Assembly (NCBI GenBank): GCA_014885115.2
Contig: WKLE02000642.1
Coordinates: 23,385-42,564 of the forward strand
DNA: 19,180 bases
Direction: 5' to 3'
Source of the DNA: Asterionellopsis glacialis
Lineage: Eukaryota; Bacillariophyta; Plagiogrammaphyceae; Rhaphoneidales; Asterionellopsidaceae
Under the pieces are notes generated by a model. That model did not search any database. It was given only the letters and a program-made list of their open reading frames with translations, and was not told the origin of the DNA. This document shows positions 1 to 10,346 of the stretch, one piece after another. How positions within the stretch are numbered: the first letter of the stretch is position 1; every line of letters begins with the position of its first letter. Both the position numbers and the translations under genes were made by a program.

Positions 1-1607
1 AGAATAGCCTTGACAACTCTCCTTTAACATGAGATGAAGGTTGTTTAGCAATCACAGAAATAAACAAGTTTGTAAGTTCTGCATCATTTGTGTCAACTCT
101 TCTTTTTTTAGTTATTATTACCCACCAGAAAATTTGTGAAATTTGTTTTGTATGTATTTTTTACAATGTGCACTGTCTTTCTTGCACTATCTTTTGGATT
201 CTATTTTCTCCTACATTTAGAATAGACAATGATGGCAAATATTTAGTATTTATGTCAAAACCTCACATAACATCTCCTCTAGATATGATTTGCATGCAAT
301 TGTTGTTGAATGCAGATTGTTTGCATTGAACTCTTCTATCATAGTAGGGGGAGATGAAGTTACAAGTTCTATGGGAAATAACTGTCTCCTATAGGTAGAT
401 GATCTTCATGCTTTGTTTGTCTGATTGTCAAGAGAAGGTAGCATCTCAATTATTTTTGTCCAGAAGTGTTGTACTGCAGCTTGTCATTATCTTCATCTGC
501 TGTGAAGTCAATGATTAAAGAATATGATACAGGAGTGTCTTCAGTGCCCTTTGGCATTGTTGTGTATGTTGTCAACAAATAGTAAGTATTGATTTTAGTC
601 TAATAAAGGATGATTGTCACGAGGAGTGTCATTGTGACAGCATGACAACAATGATCTGTGTGCAGGCAGAAAAATAGTGCAGCACTCCTCTTGCTCCACC
701 ACTCTATGATTCATGACTGAAAAAACAAAGGATAGACTAAGGATAAATAATTAATAAAAACAACACAACAGCTACCTTTATTTTAGTTTTTTGTTCATGA
801 AATCAGCTCCTGTCGATAGATTCCATGTTGCTCAACCAGCCATGACATGGGAAAAATCCAATGATGATACATGATCAATCAACTTGCAGATTGATGGCAA
901 ACATGACATGCATAGTGCATAAGGGAGAAAAGGCCCAGCACAAGATTTTTGTTGTCATGTGCAGACAAAAAGTATGAATTCTTATGGGAAGCCCCTGTCA
1001 AGACAAAACTTTTTTCTAATCTCTTCCATAGGTATTCATGTGTAAGAGAAGCAGAAATATGACATGACATTATTTTGCTGTTCTCTTAGATGAACATAAT
1101 ATTATTTTATGTAAGAGAAGGAAGTGTTCTATAAAAAACATTACCTTTTAGAGTTAGAGTTCTCACTGACACAATTACTGGTAGTGCATATTGCACATAT
1201 TAGGCGAGAGTCAACTGTTATCCCTATCAATGTTTTTGATATTTATTTCTTCAATAGGGTGATTCTTTTTGAACGTGCCGTTGCAGTTTGTGCGCTTACT
1301 GTGTGCGCAAGAGGCTGCTCAACACACCGGTGCTGAAGGGAAGATCACGTAGAAAATATGGCATTTTGGTAGTATTTCTACGTATGAGGCAGTCCCTCAC
1401 TCCTCTTCTTTGAGCTTGCTCTGCTCACAAAAAATTTAAAAACCTCGCACCCGCACAACCACGAAAAATTTGCCCACAACATCAACAGTCACCACCATCA
1501 CCCATCAACCATCAACACTGTCACCACAACACAAAAAGTTAGTTTGCCTTCTTTTGCATAAAGTTTGCTACTACAATAGTGCTAATAAGAACAATATTAT
1601 TCTGAAA
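1..1607. other. AT-rich region without a recognisable gene; 5' flank of the EF1G gene
   Basis: I see no protein family, RNA gene or clear mobile element here. Open frames are short (under about 80 codons), overlap stops on every side and have no recognisable motif. From about 1430 the sequence becomes rich in CA/ACC runs and reads like a 5' leader for the gene starting at 1608. An in-frame ATG at 1470 would add 46 residues, but that stretch is Thr/Ser/His-rich and unlike any part of the EF1G family, so I treat it as untranslated. Confidence 0.5.
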
Positions 1608-2150
1608 ATGGCAGAGGAATTCAGCCAAGAGGTCAAGACAGAAGCCCGACAATTCATGTCAGATGTTCTTCCATCGGGAGAACCTGAACCCACTTATGTA
1701 GGTGGCGATGGTGTCGACATGGCGGCTTGGAAGTCCACTTATGCTGCCGCTTCGAGTAAGGACGCAGCTCTGATGGAGAAATTTTGGCAGATTTACGATC
1801 CATCTTCCACCTCAATCTGGACCATGGCCTACGACGAAGCCGACAGTAACGAAGAATTGGCAGAGACCATCGAGATTGCCACGGAATTTATGAAAAAGAC
1901 GGAATCCATCAAGGATCATTGTTTTGGTGTCATTCACACACTGGAAAGTTTGGAAGTCGAGGGCTTGTGGTTCTTCAATGGTCCTGATCCCGAAGAATTG
2001 TTTGGTGCCAACGACGATACCAGCTGGTTTACTTGGGCCCAAGTAGGACCTAAACCAAATGAGCATGTCAAGAAAGCGGTGGCCAAAATGTTAGCGCCGG
2101 AAGACGGCAAGTTGAACGGAAAGCTAATAAAGGATACCCAGACCTTTTGA
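1608..2150 (+). CDS. Stand-alone EF1G (eEF1B-gamma C-terminal) domain protein
   Basis: A 180-residue protein. Residues about 37-180 match the conserved C-terminal domain of translation elongation factor eEF1B-gamma: a WKSTY segment (41-45), then FWQIYDPSSTSIW (59-71), VEGLWFFNG (117-125), a TSWFTW block (138-143), and a tail ending GKLIKDTQTF. In full eEF1B-gamma this domain follows an N-terminal glutathione-transferase-like region and a Lys-rich linker, and the protein is about 400 residues long. Here the GST part is absent and only about 36 acidic residues precede the domain. In the eEF1B complex gamma is structural and helps recycle GTP on eEF1A; whether this short form joins that complex is unknown. 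I chose the ATG at 1608 (aaaATGg context) because the family match begins soon after. The 3' side has a small AAGCC-TAA-GGCTT hairpin at 2166-2178. It could be a diatom paralogue rather than a truncated gene, since it is intact from ATG to stop. Confidence 0.82.
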   Translation: MAEEFSQEVKTEARQFMSDVLPSGEPEPTYVGGDGVDMAAWKSTYAAASSKDAALMEKFWQIYDPSSTSIWTMAYDEADSNEELAETIEIATEFMKKTESIKDHCFGVIHTLESLEVEGLWFFNGPDPEELFGANDDTSWFTWAQVGPKPNEHVKKAVAKMLAPEDGKLNGKLIKDTQTF

Positions 2151-2821
2151 TAAGCTTAACAGATCAAGCCTAAGGCTTATTAAAATAAGAACATGATGGA
2201 TTTTAACTCGAGGTTGTACTTGGCATGTTGATACCAAGCAAGTTTTGTTTGTGGCCAGCCTAAAGAATAAGGTATCCATTGTACTACTGTAAGTGGTACC
2301 TTGGTGCCGAACTGTCATCTGATCTATTTACCAAGAGATTACAGTACTGCATTTAGCAAGCATCTTTAGCAGTTTGCTGGCAACCTGAATAATTGCAGAT
2401 GCTATCTGGAGTTGCACATACTCTTGTGATTGAAATTCCAGAAGGATGCTCTTTCGGCTGGTATCTGTCATGATGTGAAAAGTGAAGCGAATCATCCTTT
2501 CTTTCTCTTGTCCAGGTTTAACCCTCCCTGAGGTCCCGGATGACAAGGCAGCCTTCGAAAAATAAAAGCAAGGTTTGAAAATGGGCACATACATGAAGTG
2601 GGAGGTGTGTATATTCTTTAAGCCCAAATTATTATTGGAAATGACTTCAGATAGTATTACGTCTGGTGTGCGTCGTCTCTTGCAAGGAAGCATACTCTAC
2701 AGTCTGATGTTCTAAGTTTTGGTAAAATTGTAGATTACTTTTAAACCAAGTAAAAGTGTTTATCTTATTGTTTTGAGAAGAACAAAATATTTGTTCCATT
2801 TTGGATGTATTCTGTACCATC
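2151..2821. other. Intergenic region between EF1G and the AAAP transporter, possible decayed fragment
   Basis: This is the space between the convergent 3' ends of the EF1G gene (+) and the transporter gene (-). One minus-strand frame (2328-2693) stays open for about 120 codons and contains ERMIRFTFHIMTDT followed by a helix-like tail. I do not recognise it with confidence. It has no clear start and no partner exon, so I do not call a gene. Confidence 0.4.
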
Positions 2822-4847
2822 TTAACCTTCTGCACCTTTATCCCAGGAAATAATGGTAGTAAATGATGCACCTATTGTTGCGAGGAAACCAAGGAATGCC
2901 ACAAATATATTCATAGCGCGGGTGCCCCTAGAAGTGTTGGTCACAAGTTTGTTGTGCTTTAAAAAGTGGAGATAAAAATTCGGCGCATAAGAAATAGGAG
3001 GTTATCAGTGAATTTTGGTCATACTGCCTGTGGTCATTAGCTTCACAATTTTGATATTGTTGCATACAAGCAGCGACGTACCATTAGAGGAGGACAGATC
3101 ATAGCGATTGGAATTCCAACAAAGCTACCCAATAAGCTCACAACATTTCCCAGATAATTGATTGACACAACTGCAATCATCCCCAGCAACAAAACAATAG
3201 ATGCCGATGCGAAATTTCTCTTGCGAATAGTTGCCTTATCTTCATGACCAACTTGATTCCCATGAAAGTCGAACGTAACCTCCAATGCAGGGAATGCTTG
3301 TAATGGAAATGTCAATATAACAGCCAATGAATAGGCGAATTGTACACTAGTAGACAAAGCACCCTCCGGGAGAGATGCAGTAAGAGCTGTCTTCATCCCA
3401 TCTCCAAAAGAACTCCAACATGTAATGGCAAATATAATGTAAAAGGCAACAATAGATGTCATGGTAACATTGTTCGCTGACGGGAATTTCTCTCTATCTT
3501 CCCGGCTATATACAGCCTCTTGAAGAGGCACCAACAATGTAATGGATCCTTCAAATACAAAAAACTATGTGACAATAAAAACATGCAATAGTTGGTAAGT
3601 ATAAAGTGGACAAGGAGGTCGCGTTTCCTTTACACAGACAAATTATGTTGGAACGCCTGGTCGACTGGCCAAGCAATAAACCAAATACTTACACTTGTCC
3701 CAACAAATAAGTACCACGTATCATTCCATGCAGGTAAATTTGATATATTCGTCACAAGATTACCATCTTGACTCCAAGTTTGATGCAAAGCAATCGCAAG
3801 GACACTTACTAACCCATAGGCAATAAGAAAGGTGGCTAGGATATTGGTGGTCGTCAATTTTCGTATATCTCGAATCCAACAAAGAGGAATGACTACCAAT
3901 AACATGCCAACTAAGAAGCTTCGTTCATCAATATCTAACCCAAAAAGAACACGTGTTGATTCATGTAAATTTTGTGGAACAAATATGAGGTATGTCAAGC
4001 ATACACCATACTGCATGGACGCGATACCCAATGTGACAAAGATTGACCAAGGTCCAAGAGCTCGTCTAGCTAATTCAGGAAAGGTAAGCATCTTGGGTGT
4101 GAGTGATTCTTCTAAATCAGTATTGATTTCCAATGGACCGCTTGTCGATGATGATGTGGACCCATAGTACGGTTTTCCTGTATTTGGATCACCCAATAAT
4201 AAGGATTGGATTTCTTCAAGTCTTTCAGCTCGTTTTTTGATTTTAATTGATTCATGTCTCCAACATTCTAATAATCGATTTGCACTGTAAAGATACGATA
4301 CAATAGCTACGATCATACTTGTTATAGCAACGGCATACCCACTAATTTGAAATCCTCTAGGTAAGTATAAAATTGCTGGTCCAACAGTACCTTTCGTAAT
4401 TCCAAACACAGCAGCAGTCAATGATCCACCCTCCACCGTATCAAGTATAACTTCTTCATACTCCTCCTCTTCCTCTTCTTCTTCCCTAAGTACTGGTTTG
4501 GTTTGTAATTCAATAGGATCATGATGGAATAAGTCCATTAAATCTCCATACTGAGGTATTGTTGTTCCACGTTTTCGTTTGGTAATGGTAAGTTCATGTA
4601 ATTGTCCATCTGCACCTATGCGTTCTTCTCCACCTAAAACACCAACGGAATGCATACGGGCCGAAGTTAATGTAGAATCATTAAACAAATTTCTAAATCC
4701 TTTCGGCATACGTTCTTCTATTCCAAAATAGGCAGCAGCTTTTTTTAATCGCGCCTTATCTTCACCAGCTACGTATGTCATGACAGCACCAGCACTGGTG
4801 CTGTCATTTTTATTATTTTTAGTTTTTTTTGTACGTTCACTACTCAT
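2822..4847 (-). CDS. Amino acid/auxin permease-type transporter (AAAP family), three exons
   Basis: Three exons give 609 residues: 4847-3636, 3564-3082 and 2956-2822. The introns are 3635-3565 (71 bp, gtgtaa...tag) and 3081-2957 (125 bp, gtacgt...aag), both in phase 0. The first junction restores FFVFEGSITLLVPLQEAV, the family's FEG...P segment. The second gives ICPPLM followed by HNKLV, and a last membrane helix ending SWDKGAEG. Residues 1-140 are hydrophilic and end in a run of eight Glu (122-129). The first membrane helix begins near 141 with the TKGTVGPAILYLPRG signature typical of the AAAP fold (PF01490, about 11 helices). A charged loop near residues 195-250 separates early helices. Family members move amino acids across the plasma or vacuolar membrane using H+ or Na+; the substrate here cannot be read. 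The ATG at 4847 sits in a good context (ccaccATGa). The third exon is the least certain part of the model, but its reading frame and hydrophobic helix fit. Confidence 0.88.
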
Positions 4848-5776
4848 GGTGGTTATGTAACACAGCGACCAGTGAATAGGTAGGTGTAATGGGAAAAGGG
4901 TTTATTTGCTATACTCGGTAGTGTGCGTGTTTATGTCTGAAACCAAGTAAGTGGTCGTATAGTTAAAAGTTGGTAAAGATTAGAGTTCTTTGTAGTAATT
5001 CACACACGAGGGGATCCGTGTCGTCTAGTTTTCAAAATTGAATGGTATCGATGTATCTTTCTCTTGAAATTACTTGGTAGTCTTTGTCAGACCAATCTGT
5101 TATTTCACTCCCTCCAGAAAACGAATATTGCTGCACAGCACTAGAGAAATCAAGATGCGCTTTAGTAATCTACCTTATCAGATGCCGTCGCCTTGACCGA
5201 CAGTTCTGTTTGTGCCAAGATTGATTTTCCGTAAAAGTGTCTTCTTTTCGTCTCTGGAGTCTTGAAAAACGAACGACAACACTTCCCCAATAGACGACGA
5301 AGCGTCTTCCAGAGTTCGCATTCCTTGGATTTTTTGTGACGATGTGTGACCAATGGTAGAGCGGGATAGAGTACGAACGTCATTCAATCAACGACGGGGG
5401 GATGGAACCGGAGCTCGGTTGGTTGGAAGATTGATCGTGCGAGAAACTACCTTGAGGGATCTTCAAGGAAGTGCTTAATTACTTTTAACTCTAGTATTTC
5501 AAACTCATGACCGTCCTCTCTCCTCTCCTCTCTTGGACTGAGGTTGGAGGTTGTGGAGGGATCCGGGGAGGAGGAGGGAAAGGACACGACACACAACATG
5601 ACACATGAGACACCCCACTCTCCGCTCTCCTCCGTCCATTCACTACATCGTCGGACGTTGTAAGAGCCGATCAAGAGAATTGGTTTACTGTAAACATCAA
5701 AATCAAAATGCCATTCTGACTGAAATACATTAAAGTAACATCCGGTGAAAAAGAATTCTACATAACGAGGCCGACA
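4848..5776. promoter_or_regulatory. Divergent intergenic region between the transporter and DOT1-like genes
   Basis: The two genes start outward from this 929 bp space, so it must hold both promoters and 5' leaders. It contains purine/pyrimidine-biased tracts, notably a CTCT run around 5515-5535. Two overlapping minus-strand open frames near 5162-5387 and another at 5447-5674 show no recognisable domain and are probably chance. I see no convincing TATA box or palindromic operator. Confidence 0.4.
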
Positions 5777-7072
5777 ATGAAGTGTTGTTCTGCGTTTCTG
5801 TTTTCACAGAACATTTTTGGTGGTGTGAACAAAAGCAATGATTATCATAATGTCCATCATCAACAAAAATGTATAAGCATAATGGGAACAATAGCAACAA
5901 CCAATGCCGCCAAATTGTACTGCGACAAGAGAGAGCGACGTTCTTCTCTACTACTGCTACGAAACCGTAATGGTGATAGCAGTGCAGAACAAGATACTGG
6001 TACTACAACATTACGTACTACTAATGTCGATTGGGATAATTCAATGGCAATGGCAAGATATACATTACAACGAGTTGCCGCAGCTATTTTATCAGTTCCA
6101 CCTGATGTCTTTTCGTTATCACCACCCATGATGGAAACACCTCCTGCATCGAAGGAAGAAGAATTACATCGTCAAGCTGTATCGGACATTCTTTCCAAGA
6201 GTTGGAGTACAAGTTTGAATACTAACATTGCATCGGACGGGTTCCAATTACTTCCTGGTGAAGAAACTTCATTCTTTACTACTGCTACTTCTAATACGAA
6301 TGACGAGAATGACAACATAATTGAAAATGGTGATCAAGACGTCAAAGGTGATGCAACAAGTAGTCGACCAGGTCCATCGACTTATGGTGAAATTACAGAA
6401 TTGGGTGCACGACAACTTTTTCAATTTATGAAGTTGTTGAATAAAGACACGACTACCACTATTACAACAATTGATAACAGCAATAGGAATAGTGATGGTG
6501 GTGCTGTAACATTCTTTGATTTAGGATCAGGTACTGGTAAACTTGTATTACAGACCTATATGGAATTACCTCGTTTGACAAAAGCGGTTGGGATTGAACT
6601 TGCTCCATCACGTCATGAGATCGCCGTTCAAGTTTATAATGAGTTATATCATTCTTCTCATAAAAGTTTACAAGCTGTCCGTTCCATGAATCCTGCAATA
6701 CTATCCCGACAACAACAAGACCATGAGAATCTTGTTCTTCACAACAACGACGATTACGATGCAATCATTGAGTTACATCAAGGTGATATATTTGATTTTG
6801 ACCTGAGGGAGGCTACTCATATCTACATATCTTCACTTTGTTTTACTCGTGAGATGATGGAACGATTAGCAAACAAAATAATACAAAACACCAAGAAGAA
6901 GAGCAGCAATAACACTTCAAATCAACCTAGCTTAGAATGTATTGCAACATTGCAAGTATCAAATACTCTAGAAGAGAAATTTGGAAGACCCAGGATGGAA
7001 TGGATAGAAATGTCCTGGACTAAAGCAAGAGGTCAAGGCTGTCCTGTGTACTTTTATGATGTAAAGAAGTAA
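5777..7072 (+). CDS. DOT1-like class I SAM-dependent methyltransferase
   Basis: A single-exon protein of 431 residues. The C-terminal half carries a class I methyltransferase fold: GEITELGARQLFQFM (204-218), SAM-binding motif I FFDLGSGTGKLVLQ (246-259), an acidic post-I strand GIEL (272-275) whose Glu would bind the ribose, LHQGDIFDFDL (333-343) and THIYISSLCF (347-356) as motif IV-like strand, and a C-terminal strand pair ending GCPVYFYDV. The order GEI...DLGSGTGK...GIEL...GDI resembles the DOT1 (histone H3 lysine-79 methyltransferase) fold. The usual DOT1 substrate-lobe motifs are not evident, so the target could be another protein. Low-complexity insertions (Thr/Asn/Asp-rich, 167-200 and 222-242; Asn/Lys-rich, 371-384) interrupt the domain edges. 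The N terminus (MKCCSAFLFS) is weakly hydrophobic and not a clear signal peptide; a second in-frame Met lies at residue 36. Identity as a SAM methyltransferase is firm; the DOT1 assignment is moderate. Confidence 0.75.
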   Translation: MKCCSAFLFSQNIFGGVNKSNDYHNVHHQQKCISIMGTIATTNAAKLYCDKRERRSSLLLLRNRNGDSSAEQDTGTTTLRTTNVDWDNSMAMARYTLQRVAAAILSVPPDVFSLSPPMMETPPASKEEELHRQAVSDILSKSWSTSLNTNIASDGFQLLPGEETSFFTTATSNTNDENDNIIENGDQDVKGDATSSRPGPSTYGEITELGARQLFQFMKLLNKDTTTTITTIDNSNRNSDGGAVTFFDLGSGTGKLVLQTYMELPRLTKAVGIELAPSRHEIAVQVYNELYHSSHKSLQAVRSMNPAILSRQQQDHENLVLHNNDDYDAIIELHQGDIFDFDLREATHIYISSLCFTREMMERLANKIIQNTKKKSSNNTSNQPSLECIATLQVSNTLEEKFGRPRMEWIEMSWTKARGQGCPVYFYDVKK

Positions 7073-8855
7073 ATGACACAATTAATAGAAAAAATGTTAA
7101 ATTTAAAAACTTTCTGCATCTCCCCCAGAAAGAAACGGAGGAAGGAAATCAAACCACTTGAACTAAGGAAAACGGTATCGATCCTTCAAAAAGAATTCAT
7201 ACATGATGGGTATGTAATTCGTATAGAGCATTTTTAATGTATGTCATTCCGTTTTCCAATCTATCCTAATCTATGTTATCATGAAGTTTCCTGTAGGAAA
7301 CGTTTCGAAGTAGATGTGATGCAGACAATTTCATCCTGAATATACACGAAAAGCTTCTGTTCGGACATATCAAGATTCTAGAGTTAGAGTTATTGCAGCT
7401 CACTCTAGCCACGGTGATCTTCAGTATTCTTTTTTAAAAGCTGTTAACAGATAAAACTGCAATGCACTAGTAGTCAAAAATATAAATTCAAACCATCGAA
7501 ATACACCGCAGTATCCCAGACATATATTGGATCCTGAAATGGTATCTTTCGAGGGGCTTTTTTGATGATTCTGCAACAGGAACGAGAACTCCTGAAGTTC
7601 TTTCAATTCAAAAGGGTTCGCTTTGTCTCGATAGCACAATAAATGTTAGTAAGTACCCACATGATGCTACCACTTGACTACTATACAATTTGAATGAATG
7701 GATATATAATAATTATTACATGAAAAATTATTAAGAGTATTCGTTTTCTCCATAAATTGATGTCACAAACTTTTTGGTTCAAATTACGAATATTTCCCCC
7801 TGGGACAAAAGTGGTAGTGTCTGTTCGTTTTTGGAAAGTCTTACGGGTACTGTGTACAAATAATAATAATGATTCGCGTAAAGTACTACGGTACTTGGTA
7901 ACTAGAACATTTTTCTTCACTAGGAGTAGAGGGGCTAAATCAATGCTGACTGTTCTACTAACTCATGCTTAGGACAAACTTACTTAGTCTCTAGGTTCTC
8001 GAGACACCTGTGGGTACCTTGTACGAACATCAGCGTTGATTTATCAAGTATTTTAATATCGATACTGTAGTACATGTTAGTAAACGTACTTTTTGCATAT
8101 TCCGGACGGGAATAATAATATATAAAACTAAGAATGTCAGCACCAGTACCGTATTTGAATATATGTGAGTCGAAATAATGTGAAAATTCACTATCATAGC
8201 CCCTCCGCAAACATGCATCAAAGGGGTTTCCAATCTTTCAATAATTATGAATTCAAGTTTCTGTAGTAGTAATTGCAAGGACATATTATAGATAAAGAAA
8301 CTTACAGTATGCGAGTTTCTTAAGTTTTCATTGGTCATAACCAAAATATCTTACTGCGTACTTATCACAATAATGAGAAGATCCCGCCAATTTAATCTAT
8401 GTACTTCTGTACATCAATATTATTTTCATCAATATAATTTTGAAACAGATAATTACCGTTCAAAATCGTGTCTTTTGAACGAATATTTTTGTATTATAGG
8501 ATGTTTTAATATTTATATCCCCTGTCGCTAGGGAACACACCTACGCGTATTATATTTATCATGTCATTACCTGGTACAGTAGGTATCAGAAATAAGTGCT
8601 GTACTGTATTGTACCAGGTACATTGGTCACAACTGTCATACCAGAATTCATACCAGTACATGTAAATAGCAGTAAGGTAAAACATATTTTCATTCAAGAT
8701 TACAACTCACAACAGTCGTAAAAAGAAATGGAAAACCCTGAGCAGTCACAAAAGTAATAATCTTTTTCTGTGGAAATTAAAGCTGATCTGGAACAAATTC
8801 CCAATTGGGATCATGATTTAGGCCCGGAAATTCATATCATATCTTTCTCGCCCAA
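7073..8855. other. AT-rich intergenic stretch between the DOT1-like and VWD genes
   Basis: There are about 1.8 kb without a recognisable gene. A minus-strand open frame at 7421-7639 and others around 7681-8344 are short and lack known motifs. The stretch holds several GTACC-type palindromes (for example near 8010-8025 and 8568-8621) and, near its right end, a perfect 12-bp palindrome TCCCAATTGGGA at 8799-8810. The latter lies about 130 bp upstream of the VWD start and contains two inverted CCAAT cores, so it may be a promoter element, though this is only inference. Confidence 0.45.
8568..8621. repeat. Short inverted repeat built on the TACCTGGTA palindrome
   Basis: The left arm TACCTGGTACAGTA (8568-8581) is matched in reverse complement by TACTGTA...CCAGGTA (8602-8620), with five extra bases in the right arm. 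It could fold as a hairpin with a roughly 20-base loop. A similar arrangement occurs at 13485-13551, and the same 9-mer recurs elsewhere in the window. Confidence 0.6.
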
Positions 8856-8897
8856 GTTCAAAGTTCGAGGTTCAAAGTTCGAGGTTCAAAGTTCGAA
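8856..8897 (+). repeat. 14-bp tandem repeat, three copies, in the VWD gene promoter
   Basis: Three head-to-tail copies of GTTCAAAGTTCGAG lie at 8856-8869, 8870-8883 and 8884-8897; the last copy differs only in its final base. The array ends 43 bp before the ATG of the secreted VWD protein, so it lies in its core promoter or 5' leader. Each unit contains two GTTC half-sites (GTTCAAA and GTTCGA), giving six regularly spaced half-sites in total. That spacing could serve protein binding, or it may be simple replication slippage. Confidence 0.85.
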
Positions 8898-8940
8898 CTC
8901 ATAATCTGTGCACTTCAAGAGTTTTCAGGCAAAGTAGTTC

Positions 8941-10346
8941 ATGATGTATAGTCGTCTTCTAGCAGTGGTGCTTGCTTTATTGGCAACCACCGATGTTCTT
9001 TTGGCCGCTGAAGAAGTGGTATGTACGATACAGCATGATTTTTCAAGGTTGTTTTGTGTTTGCCTGTCTTTGGTGTGTTGTCCTAATTCATATATTCAAC
9101 TTTGCCCTTACTTCCTTTTTAAAACCGTGAAACATGTATGTCGTAGACGTCCAATAGAGAGCTTGCTATCGATACTGGTCCCATTTGGATAGAGAATCCT
9201 AGTTTACTCCCCAGTGATGGAAATTTACATACTTTCAATTTTTCTATCAATGGAATATTGACTGTTGAAGATGACAATGAATTCAGCTACGTCTATGAAG
9301 TCAAAGACCAGGATGGTGTATTGCTCTGGAACTCATCGAGTTCAAACACTGGCATTCCTAACGGTGCAATTGGCGCAACTCTAACGGGATATTCTACATT
9401 TCAGCTTGCTTGTACGAGCGATATGGTCATTCAAGGAGGGAGCGGAATTTCAGCAATTGGAACATCGACCATCACTGTCACAGTCGAAGAGACGAAAAAT
9501 GGGACCGGAACTGGTAACACTTTAACCAATACCACCCTCGTAGAGTGTATCCCTGCGCCCGACCTTCTTGGTAGTGGAGGAAGTTTTGGAGATCCTCATG
9601 TCATGAAATGGAATGGCGTTCGCTTTGACTACCATGGCGAATGCGATCTTGTTCTACTCAAGAACCCTTCCTTTGCCAACGGTCTAGGTCTAGACATACA
9701 TATTCGTACGAAGATCCTCCAAGATTGGTCATTCATCTCCAGTGCTGCTGTCAAGATCGGTTCTAAGGTTCTTGAAATCTCAAGCAAGGGCATTAGGTAT
9801 TTAAATGGAGTGTTCAACGCCAAGATACCTGCCAGACTTTCTGGTTTCCCTATCAGATATTCGCGTCCTCATTCAGATGGAGACAAGTGGCACACGTTCA
9901 CTGTTGATCTTGGTGACGGCCAGAGTATTGTCATCAAGTCATTCATGAATAAGAGCTTTGTTCACGTAACAGTTAATTCTGCCAGTAAGGAAGTCTTTGG
10001 GAGCAGTGTTGGCCTCATGGGTGAGTTTGGAACGGGAAGGATGCTCATGCGCGACGGTGTCACCATTGAAGTAGACCCGAATACCTTCAGCCAGGACTGG
10101 CAGGTTCTTGAGTCAGAGCCACATCTTTTCAATAACAAGAATCGTTTCCCCCAGCACCCACAGAAGTGTACTCTCCCTTCTCAAACAGAAAATGCCAAAG
10201 TGGGTCGCCGTCGTCTCGGCGAATCTATCGCATACAGTACTGCGGAGAAGGCTTGTGCAAAATGGGACGAGGCCGATAGAGAAGACTGCATCTTTGATGT
10301 AATGGCTACTGGTGATCTTGAATTGGCAGATGCTGGAAGCTATTAG
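8941..10346 (+). CDS. Secreted GDPH / von Willebrand factor type D-like protein, two exons
   Basis: Exon 1 (8941-9018) and exon 2 (9147-10346) join across a 128 bp intron (gtatgt...tag, phase 0) to give 425 residues. Exon 1 encodes almost only a signal peptide (MMYSRLLAVVLALLATTDVL, cleavage likely after the following LA). Residues about 45-165 are Ser/Thr/Asn-rich with several N-glycosylation sequons. The VWD-like domain begins with GGSFGDPHVMKWNGVRFDYH (170-189) and GECDLVLLKN, and runs to VFGSSVGLMGEFG (309-321) and the FSQDW block near 340. GDPH-containing VWD domains are extracellular and mediate adhesion or assembly; diatom mucilage proteins with a GDPH domain have been described. After the domain, GRRRLGES (379-386) contains the RXL-type cleavage motif known from diatom wall proteins. 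A Cys-containing tail (KACAKWDEADREDC, then FDVMATGDLELA) follows. The gene converges with the TMTC-like gene. Exact function is unknown; secretion and the domain are well supported. Confidence 0.86.

Noticed and set aside
1470..1607. N-terminal extension of the EF1G protein from the ATG at 1470
   Set aside because: The added residues are Thr/Ser/His-rich with no family match; the ATG at 1608 has a better context and lies close to the domain.
3043..4847. Two separate genes, or a frameshifted gene, for the transporter
   Set aside because: The frames meet at a GT...AG pair in phase 0, and joining them restores the AAAP FEG...P segment. An intron explains the break better than a frameshift.
6462..6764. 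Minus-strand gene inside the DOT1-like gene
   Set aside because: It is the antisense shadow of the coding sequence, His/Gln-rich because of the opposite-strand codons, and has no domain.
8856..8897. tRNA gene, because GGTTC...GAACTC looks like a T-arm
   Set aside because: The pattern comes from the tandem repeat; there is no acceptor stem, D-arm or anticodon arm around it.
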